The notes under the pieces: model-generated
Database searches by the model: none
Told to the model about the DNA's origin: nothing
What the model saw: the letters and a program-made list of their open reading frames with translations, nothing else
Assembly: GCA_963575745.1 (NCBI GenBank)
Contig: CAUYUJ010020548.1
Coordinates: forward strand, 32,501-53,376
Length of the DNA stretch: 20,876 nt
Direction of reading: 5' to 3'
Source of the DNA: Prorocentrum cordatum
Taxonomy: Eukaryota; Sar; Dinophyceae; Prorocentrales; Prorocentraceae
In this document: positions 15,500 to 20,876 of the stretch, piece after piece
Layout of the letters: every line of letters starts with the position of its first letter
Numbering within the stretch: the stretch's first letter is position 1
Translations under genes and position numbers: made by a program

Positions 15500-15640
15500 C
15501 GGCGATTAGCGGATTGGCCGTCTTCGGTTCGCGAGAGGCCGTTGCGGCCGTCATTTTTGCGGGTCCAGGTCCAACAGTTTCGGTCCTAGGCCGTTTTCAC
15601 GAATGGGTGGTTCACTAAAGGGAGGTTTGTCCACCGCCGA
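15500..15640 (+). repeat. Dispersed repeat D (copy 2)
   Basis: CGGCGATTAGCGGATTGGCC, CGGTTCGCGAGAGGCC, GTCATTTTTGCGGGTCCAGG and CTAAAGGGAGGTTTGTCC match repeat D at 10343 and 20701. Similarity to copy 1 also covers the preceding GTCGGAGGTTG(A/C)TAGAC. Confidence 0.8.
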
Positions 15641-16055
15641 ACCAGGAGCAGAGGAGAGACAGAGGCAGCCCCCGAGAGTTAGGCTGCTCCCATCGCGCGT
15701 ACGGCCAGCATCCCAGAAATGATTTCGAGCACCCGGACAAGTGTCGAAGGAGTGTCGAAACAGTGTCGGACGAACGTCTCCCGGGGCCTGGCACGTGCAA
15801 AAGCCCTCGCGTCTCGGCCCATCTTCCGGCGCTCGACGCCCTTTCCTGGCGATCGAGGCCGGAGGCGGCACCTGTTCCGAGCTCGGCGGCGGGAGCGTTT
15901 CCGCCGTCCCCCGGGGCGCCGGGGTCAGGGGCAAAATCGCCCGCAGGCGGGCCTGGGCTTCGCCAGCCCGTCGAGTGTGGATCCCTTGGGGGCCACTCGC
16001 CGGACTTCCCACTGCTCGTCGACTCGGTAAAAACAATTGGTTGGAGCACCACAAG
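15641..16055. other. No confident gene; weak coding-like stretch
   Basis: In one + frame, 15860-16028 reads an Ala/Pro/Gly/Ser-rich open stretch ending near CGACTCG|GTAAAA, a possible 5' splice site. Its codon bias is weaker than at 12606 or 13102. Without a homologue I do not call it. Confidence 0.3.
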
Positions 16056-16057
16056 CC

Positions 16058-16104
16058 GAGAGGGAGGGAGGGAAGGAGGGAGGGAGGGAGGGAGGGGGGG
16101 AGGA
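16058..16104 (+). repeat. GGGA tetranucleotide tract
   Basis: GAGGGAGGGAGGGAAGGAGGG-like repeat ending in a run of seven G. Confidence 0.85.
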
Positions 16105-16334
16105 CAAGCTAGGTGCGCTCGCGTCATATCTGACGTCCTACCCCTCCCTCCCATCCCTTACCATGGCGCAGATCCCCTCTCTACTCGCACAGTCGGATGT
16201 CGAGCAGGGCAATGATCCCGAAAGGGTACGTGATGCATTGTAGAGCACGGCCTGGCATGGCGTAGAAGAGCACCGCAAAGCGCAGTATCAACCTAGCATT
16301 GCATTGCATGCCGTGGCATGGCGCGGGAAATGAC

Positions 16335-16887
16335 GCCAGCCCTGCAGCGGGAGCACGAGCCGAAACGAGCGGAAGCGCGGAAATGAGGCCAGCGCTGCAG
16401 CGGGAGCACGATTCGGAACGAGCGGAAGCACGCCGGAATCGGCCCGGGAGGCTTCCTGGGCGCCAGAAGCAGGAATTCAGCATTTTCAAAAATGTATATT
16501 GGAATGGCCTTTTTTCGGCGCCGCCTCGGAACTCGATTAACAGGCGCCGGCCGGAACCGGCTCCGCACCCGGCCCGGGCGCTGGCCCGGGCGCGGGCTCG
16601 GGTGTCCGGCCCGGGCGCCGGCTCGGGCGCCGGCCCGGGCGTCGGAATCGGCCCGGGAGTCCCGGGAGGCCTCCTCTATGGGCGCCGGAAGCTGAAATTC
16701 CGCAGTTTCAAAAAAAATGTGTATTGCGGAATGGCCTTTTTTCGGCGCCGCCTCGGAACTCGATGTTCCGGCGGCGGGTTCCGGACGTCCGGCCCGAGCG
16801 CCGGCTTGGGCGCCGGCTCGGGCGTGCCGGGCGCCGGCGGAAGTGAGGCCGGCGCTGCAGCGGGAACACGACTCGGAACGAGCGGGG
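16335..16887. repeat. Nested direct duplications with CCCGGGCGCCGG low-complexity centre
   Basis: A block with CGGAATCGGCCCGGGAG, GGGCGCC(A/G)GAAGC, ATTTTCAAAAATGTATATT-like sequence, GGAATGGCCTTTTTTCGGCG and CTCGGAACTCGAT occurs at 16435-16537 and 16643-16764. A second motif, GCGCTGCAGCGGGAGCACGA followed by TTCGGAACGAGCGG, occurs at about 16335, 16388 and 16848. Between lies a CGGGCGCCGGCTCGGGCGCC simple repeat (about 16560-16650). No coding call. Confidence 0.75.
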
Positions 16888-17066
16888 CCCGAAAATGAGG
16901 CGGGCGCCCCAGCGAAAGCAGCATTTTGGGAACAAATGCAGGCGAAAAGCCAACTCCGGGGAAACCTTTGTGTAAAAAAACAGTGCGCGGAGGGGGGGGG
17001 GGCGGCTAGTCCCATTCCGTCATCAGGGGAAGAGGGAGAGTAGTATTCATATGGAGTGACTGTGGA

Positions 17067-17124
17067 GGAGGAGGAGGAGGAGAGGAGGAGGAGGAGGAGG
17101 GAGGAGGAGGAGGAGAAGGAGGAG
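17067..17124 (+). repeat. GGA tract immediately upstream of an exon-like block
   Basis: Nearly pure GGA ending in GAG|GTCGAC. It can read as poly-Glu in frame with the following block, but it may be intron sequence ending in an AG acceptor. Confidence 0.85.
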
Positions 17125-17316
17125 GTCGACTCGTCGACCCGAGAGGTGAAGCAGCCCTCTGGGGCGAGCGTCCGCACGCTGCTGGAGCTGCAGCGCCTGC
17201 GGGAGCGCGGCGCCCGGCGCAGTAGCGGCGCCCGCGGCAGCTGGAGCCCGGCCGGCGCCGCGGCCGCCGCGGCGCCGCCGGCCGAAGCGGCACCCGCCGC
17301 GGCGGCGGGCGCCGAG
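17125..17316 (+). CDS. Candidate exon of an unidentified protein (64 codons)
   Basis: Bounded by GAG|GTCGAC on the left and GCCGAG|GTGGGT on the right, it is 192 bp, exactly 64 codons with phase-0 ends. It reads VDSSTREVKQPSGASVRTLL, then ELQRLRERGARRSSG and an Ala/Pro-rich tail (AAAAAPPAEAAPAAAAGAE). Almost every codon ends in G or C. The N-terminal half looks like a short amphipathic helix with an Arg-rich end; the rest is probably disordered linker. It could continue the gene at 12606/13102 or be a separate gene. No family recognised. Confidence 0.45.
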
Positions 17317-17605
17317 GTGGGTTCGGCACGAAAGAAACCATCACATTCAAGCAGTGGCGATGCGTCCCGGCTCGCCCATGGCCCCACCAAACAATGTTCT
17401 AAGAACCTTTCTGTGGTTTCCACGAGATGTTCTTAGAGCATTTCTGGCGGATATTGTCTTGTTTTAACACATGGGGTTTATGTTCTAAAAACATTGTTGT
17501 TGGCCTTAGAACATTTTGGGGTTCTAAGAACATTTCGTGGTAGGACTACAGGAATGTCGGGACGGTCGGTCCCTGCTCAAAGGTGGGTTCGGCACGAACG
17601 AAACC
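17315..17605. repeat. 25-bp direct repeats flanking GTTCTAAGAAC palindromes
   Basis: AGGTGGGTTCGGCACGAA followed by NGAAACC occurs at 17315-17339 and 17581-17605 with one mismatch. The first copy covers the predicted 5' splice site of the exon ending at 17316. Between are five palindromic motifs: GTTCTAAGAAC at 17396-17406 and 17521-17531, and variants near 17429, 17482 and 17505, most followed by CATTT or CTTT. This is either an insertion with a target duplication or a duplicated intron start. Confidence 0.7.
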
Positions 17606-17669
17606 CCGTCGTAAAAAATTACGCTACCGAGGAACCCCACATACTTAATTTAAATCTTATGTCAACGCC

Positions 17670-18881
17670 TGCTACGCTGTCACGCTCTCCGACCCTGGCA
17701 CGCATAGACGCCGCAGTGAGAGACCACCCCCTGCGCACCCCCCTCTGGTGTCGAGAAAGTGCCACGCCTGCCACGCTCTCCGACCCTGGCACGCATAGAC
17801 GCCGCGGTGAGAGCGGTGAGAGACCACCCCCTGCGCACCCTCTCTGGTGTCGAGAAAGTGCCACGCCTGCCACGCTCTCCGACCCTGGCACGCATAGACG
17901 CCGCGGTGAGAGCGGTGAGAGACCACCCCCTACACACCCCGCTCTGGTGTCGAGAAAGTGCCACGCCTGCCACGCTCTCCGACCCTGGCACGCATAAGGG
18001 CCGCGGTGAGACACCACCCCCGTGCGCACCCCGTCTGGTGTCGAGAAAGTGCCACGCTCTCCGACCCTGGGCACGCATAGACGCCGCGGTGAGAGACCAC
18101 CCCCTGCGCACCCCCCCTGTGTCGAGAAAGTGCCACGCCTGCCACGCTCTCCGACCCTGGCACGCATAGACGCCGCGGTGAGAGACCACCCCTGCGCACC
18201 CTCTCTGGTGTCGAGAAAGTGCCACGCCTGCCACGCTCTCCGACCCTGGCACGCATAGACGCCGCGGTGAGAGACCACCCCCTGCGCACCCTCTCTGGTG
18301 TCGAGAAAATGCCACGCCTGCCACGCTCTCCGACCCTGGCACGCATAGACGCCGCGGTGAGAGACCACCCCCTGCGCACCCCCCCTGGTGTCGAGAAAAT
18401 GCCGCGCCCGCCACGCTCTCCGACCCTGGCACGCATAGACGCCGCGGTGAGAACCACCCCCTGCGCACCCTCTCTGGTGTCGAGAAAGTGCCACGCCTGT
18501 CACGCTCTCCGACCCTGGCACGCATAGACGCCGCTGTGAGAGACCACCCCATACGCACCCCCCTCTGGTGTCGAGAAAGTGCCACGCCTGCCACGCTCTC
18601 CGACCCTGGCACGCATAGACGCCGCGGTGAGAGACCACCCCTGCGCACCCTCTCTGGTGTCGAGAAAGTGCCACATCTGCCACGCTCTCCGACCCTGGCA
18701 CGCATAGACGCCGCGGTGAGAGACCACCCCCTACGCACCCCCTCTGGTGTCGAGAAAATGCCGCGCCCGCCACGCTCTCCGACCCTGGCTCGCATAGACG
18801 CCGCGGTGAGAGACCACCCCTGCGCACTCTCTCTGGTGTCGAGAAAATGCCGCGCCCGCCACGTTCTCCGACCCTGCTGTG
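17670..18881. repeat. Minisatellite, 14 copies of an approximately 90-bp unit
   Basis: GACCCTGGC-type landmarks fall at 17691, 17782, 17881, 17981, 18063, 18153, 18242, 18332, 18422, 18511, 18602, 18691, 18781 and 18870. Most spacings are 89-91 bp. Copies 2 and 3 carry an extra GAGCGGTGAG, one interval is 82 bp, and the last copy is truncated. Each unit has GTGCCACGCC and TGGCACGC, able to form a short stem. All three minus-strand frames of the unit lack stops, so frames of 440-490 codons exist, but they pass through all three registers of the repeat as its length slips. I treat these as non-coding. Confidence 0.92.
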
Positions 18882-18960
18882 AGGAGGAGGGGAGGTGTGA
18901 GGTGAGACGCGGGTGCGACGCGGCAGGGAAGAAAACCAGAACCCCACGAAGCATGTGGGG

Positions 18961-19120
18961 AATCAGGACGGGAGGTTTTTGCCAGTTTTCGGCCTCGGGG
19001 GGCCCTCGCCAGGCCTCGGGAGCGTCAAAACACGATTCAGGATGAAGGACCGGTCCCGGGGAAAGGGTCGGGACTTCCAGGGACGCCTTCCTGAAAAAAT
19101 CAGGACCCTGCAGGTCTGGG
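18961..19120 (+). repeat. Dispersed repeat E (copy 1)
   Basis: AATCAGGACGGGAGG, TTTTCGGCCTCGGGGGGCCC, GCGTCAAAACACGA, GTCCCGGGGAAAGGGTCG and CCTGAAAAAATCAGGACC end at GGTCTGGG. The foldback element at 19121 begins at that point. Confidence 0.75.
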
Positions 19121-19305
19121 AATGGGTACGGAAAGAATTGGTACAATGCCCAACAGCAGTTCCGTTCATTTCGAACAGGACTCGCTGTCCACGCCGCCGT
19201 GGCCTGTGTCCATTCGAGACAGAAGGCCGCCTACCCAACAGCGGCCGCTGTTGGTTTGGGACAACATTTGCCGTTGGGCAGTGTACCCATTTTTCCGTAC
19301 CCATT
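19121..19305. mobile_element. Foldback element (family F), about 185 bp, arms about 38 bp
   Basis: The left end, AATGGGTACGGAAAGAATTG followed by GTACAATGCCCAACAGC, matches the reverse complement of the right end, AATGGGTACGGAAAAATGGG followed by TACACTGCCCAACGGC. Internally, CCCAACAGCGGCCGCTGTTGG is a palindrome. It follows repeat E at GGTCTGGG; the equivalent point in E copy 2 (about 19534) lacks it. A degraded relative is at 12285-12400. No target duplication is obvious; similarity to the relative continues about 15 bp past the right end, so the true boundary may be further out. Confidence 0.75.
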
Positions 19306-19375
19306 GCGTGCGTCCAAATCGGAGGGCGAAAATTTGGCAGCGCCCCAGACCTCCTCGGGTCGGGTCAGGAGCAGA

Positions 19376-19540
19376 AATCACGGCGACAGGTTGTTCGGTA
19401 GGTTCGGCCCTTGGGGGCCCTCGTTGGGCCCCGGGGCTGTCAAAAAACGACTCGGGATGGAAAACCCGTCCCGGGGAATGGGTCGAGACCTCTGGGGGCT
19501 GACGTCATGAAAAAATCGTGACGTCGGGGGTCTGGGTTCC
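19376..19540 (+). repeat. Dispersed repeat E (copy 2)
   Basis: AATCACGGCGACAGG, GGCCCTTGGGGGCCCTCG, GGCTGTCAAAAAACGACTCG, GTCCCGGGGAATGGGTCG and a hairpin GACGTCATGAAAAAATCG followed by TGACGTC align in order with copy 1. Copy 2 continues past GGTCTGGG into TTCCGAGG. Confidence 0.75.
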
Positions 19541-19616
19541 GAGGACCATCGAGGAGCCTCCGGGATCATGTTGCGACTAAAGAACGGCACGTGGAATGGA
19601 CGTCCGAGCGGTGGCG

Positions 19617-19745
19617 AGAAGGTCGAAGAAGCAAGTACGTAAACCCGAGAGGTCCATGCGGAGTTCTTGGATCGGCGCTGGGCCCCCCTGGCGGCGCCTC
19701 CAGCGCCGATCCACGAAACCCTCCCGGGCCTCCGAGAAATTCAGC
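19617..19745. mobile_element. GC-core foldback element (family B, copy 5, degraded)
   Basis: GGTCGAAGAAGCAAGTACGT, GCGGAGTTCTTGGATC and GGGCCCCCCTGGCGGCGCC resemble the left half of the copies at 6595 and 11712. The right half is shortened, with GGCGCCGATCCACGAAACCC, and the outer right arm is missing. Confidence 0.6.
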
Positions 19746-19747
19746 TC

Positions 19748-20000
19748 TGGGGTCCTGGTGTCGCAATCCAAGACGTGCTCGCGTCGTAAGAGAATCACGG
19801 CGTGAGGTTTGGGCCGTTTTTGCGGCCCTTGGGGGACCTCGCCGGGCCCCGGTGCTGTCAGAGAACGGAGCTCTGGGATCCTGCATGGGGTCGCAATCGA
19901 AGACATGCTCGCGCTGTAAGAAAATCACGGCGGGAGGTTTGGGCCGTTTTCGGGCCTTTGGGGACCTCGCCGGGCCCCAGGACCGTCAGAGAACGGGACG
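19748..20000 (+). repeat. Repeat E head, tandem copies 3 and 4 (about 130-bp period)
   Basis: GCTCTGGG(G/A)TCCTG, TCGCAATC(C/G)AAGAC, GTGCTCGC or ATGCTCGC, AATCACGGCG, GAGGTTTGGGCCGTTTT, ACCTCGCCGGGCCCC and GTCAGAGAACGG occur twice in order. They match the first half of repeat E copies 1 and 2. The second halves are absent. Confidence 0.8.
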
Positions 20001-20192
20001 ATACACGGGCTCCAGGGAAGGGATCCGGATCCGGACTTCTGGGGACCCCACGTAGGTGAAGTGCGCCGGACGTCGCATGATGTTTGTGGTCGCCAATGTC
20101 TCTAGTCAGGCGTTTTCCCGCACAGTTCCCTCACAGATCGATCCGGCTCGGGAGATGCGACGGACCCTTTGGTCAAGATCCTCACGGTGTTC
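20001..20192. other. No recognisable gene
   Basis: Complex sequence with CTCACAGATCGATCCGGCTC near 20130, which resembles CTCGCAGATCGATGCGGCTC near 8152. Otherwise nothing notable. Confidence 0.4.
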
Positions 20193-20355
20193 GGCCAAAA
20201 CAAACGACACCACCCCACCTACGGCCCTCCATGTTGCGCTACGGCCCATCGAGGGCCATAGCGGATACCACGTAATTCAAAACCACGCCGTATTTCTTGG
20301 TATACGCTAAGCCCCGTGGGGCAGCAGGTGGGGTGGTGTTGTTTGTTTTCTTGGT
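20193..20355. mobile_element. Foldback element, about 160 bp, 24-bp arms with one mismatch
   Basis: Left core arm AAAACAAACGACACCACCCC+ACCT (20197-20220) pairs with AGGTGGGGTGGTGTTGTTTG+TTTT (20326-20349), one mismatch in 24. Weaker pairing extends outwards (GGCC / GGTC). The interior holds a second partial inverted pair, GGCCCTCCATG / GAGGGCC. No coding capacity or evident target duplication. Confidence 0.75.
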
Positions 20356-20430
20356 CTAGATTTTGCAATTTGTTCGCGTCGTCGGATCTCAGGGAGCACT
20401 GTGCCCACCCGCACCGATCCTGGCCTTCGC

Positions 20431-20563
20431 TGCCTCGACACGCCCGCTTTTGTCCGCAGCACGTGCCGTGCCCAAGCCGTCCGTGTCAATACGCCGCGCG
20501 TTGGCTCAGCGTGTTGGCCCACGCTTTTGCGAACGCATCGCGTCAGACCTGCGTTTGCAGTGT
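20431..20563 (+). repeat. Dispersed repeat A (copy 2)
   Basis: CTCGACACGCCCGC, GTGCCGTGCC, CGTCCGTGTCAATACGC, GTTGGCCCACGC and GTCAGACCTGCGT align with 11310-11443. Confidence 0.65.
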
Positions 20564-20570
20564 ATCGGGG

Positions 20571-20699
20571 GCGGGAGGAGGAGGCGGAGGAGGAGGAGGA
20601 GGAGGAGGAGGAGGAGGAGGAGGAGGAGGAGGCGGAGGAGGCGGAGGAGGAGGAGGCGGAGGAAGCGGAGGAGGAGGAGGAGGAGGAGGAGGAGGAGGA
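20571..20699 (+). repeat. GGA/GCGGA trinucleotide tract, about 130 bp
   Basis: GGA with GGC interruptions, lying between repeat A and repeat D. Open frames read poly-Gly, poly-Arg/Glu or poly-Pro and are not annotated. Confidence 0.93.
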
Positions 20700-20700
20700 A

Positions 20701-20842
20701 CGTCGATTAGCGAATTGGCCGTTTTCGGTTCGCAAGCGGGCTTCGCGGCCGCCCGTTCTGCGGGTCCAGGTCCGTCGGTCTCGGTCCCAGGCCGTCTCCA
20801 CGACAGGGCGGTGTACGAAAAGGGAGGTTTGCCCACCGCCGA
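20701..20842 (+). repeat. Dispersed repeat D (copy 3)
   Basis: CGTCGATTAGCGAATTGGCC, CGGTTCGCAAGCGGGC, TGCGGGTCCAGGTCCGTCGG and AAGGGAGGTTTGCCCACCGC match the copies at 10343 and 15500. The window ends 34 bp later. Confidence 0.8.
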
Positions 20843-20876
20843 GTGTACGTGATGAGCTCCGTATCGGTGCGCTGCG

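Noticed and set aside
16293-17423. 376-codon minus-strand open frame
   Set aside because: It is antisense to the better-supported + strand block at 17125 and to duplicated CCCGGGCGCC sequence. Ala/Arg/Ser-rich composition follows from GC content.
17396-17531. GTTCTAAGAAC motifs as heat-shock elements
   Set aside because: Heat-shock elements need GAA and TTC with two-base spacing. Here TTC and GAA are separated by three bases, and no promoter context is visible.
17619-19146. 442- and 488-codon minus-strand open frames
   Set aside because: They lie mainly on the 90-bp minisatellite, move through all three registers of the unit, and continue into unrelated repeat E sequence. No domain was recognised.

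Overview
This window looks like repeat-dominated, very GC-rich nuclear DNA from a eukaryote, probably a microbial alga. A dinoflagellate fits best, but this is inference. The reasons are degenerate TTTAGGG (Arabidopsis-type) telomere-like sequence, short exon-like islands with almost exclusive G/C at third codon positions separated by long repeat-filled stretches, and many short inverted-repeat elements. One of these behaves like an introner, a small transposon that supplies its own splice sites. No prokaryotic gene layout, rRNA, tRNA or CRISPR array is visible. Bases 3277-3376 are an assembly gap of 100 Ns.

Layout. 1-1420: homopolymer C/G, a 1-kb TGAGTAG heptamer array, a short degenerate TTTAGGG relic and G-rich repeats. 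1420-3215: more balanced composition, one 160-bp inverted-repeat element and a cluster of perfect palindromes, no convincing gene. 3222-6357: a GGA tract, the gap, a 27-bp tandem repeat, a 2.4-kb GGYAAT hexanucleotide array with higher-order structure, then GA and CTC tracts. 6400-10480: a dense field of foldback elements of several families, degenerate low-complexity sequence and dispersed repeats. 10480-11700: a tandem duplication, a long GGA/GGGA tract and a dispersed repeat.

The best protein-coding evidence lies at 12.6-17.3 kb on the + strand: exon-like blocks at 12606-12803, 13102-13653 and 17125-17316. A fragment at 13720-13908 resembles the C-terminal end of M20-family amidohydrolases. 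The blocks may belong to one or more spliced genes; none has a recognised full-length product. The first block is preceded by a 160-bp terminal-inverted-repeat element with an 8-bp target duplication, CCCCAGGT, placed so that removal as a GT...AG intron restores the target exactly. A second member with its own 8-bp duplication is at 15097-15255.

17.3-20.9 kb: a 25-bp direct repeat around palindromic GTTCTAAGAAC motifs, a 14-copy minisatellite of about 90 bp, four copies of a dispersed repeat with another foldback next to copy 1, a further foldback with 24-bp arms, a 126-bp GGA tract and the third copy of a dispersed repeat.

The long open frames over the hexanucleotide array, the minisatellite and the GGA/CTC tracts follow from repeat composition and are not annotated as genes. 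The main biological interest is the number of unrelated short foldback families, at least one with the hallmarks of intron-generating insertion.
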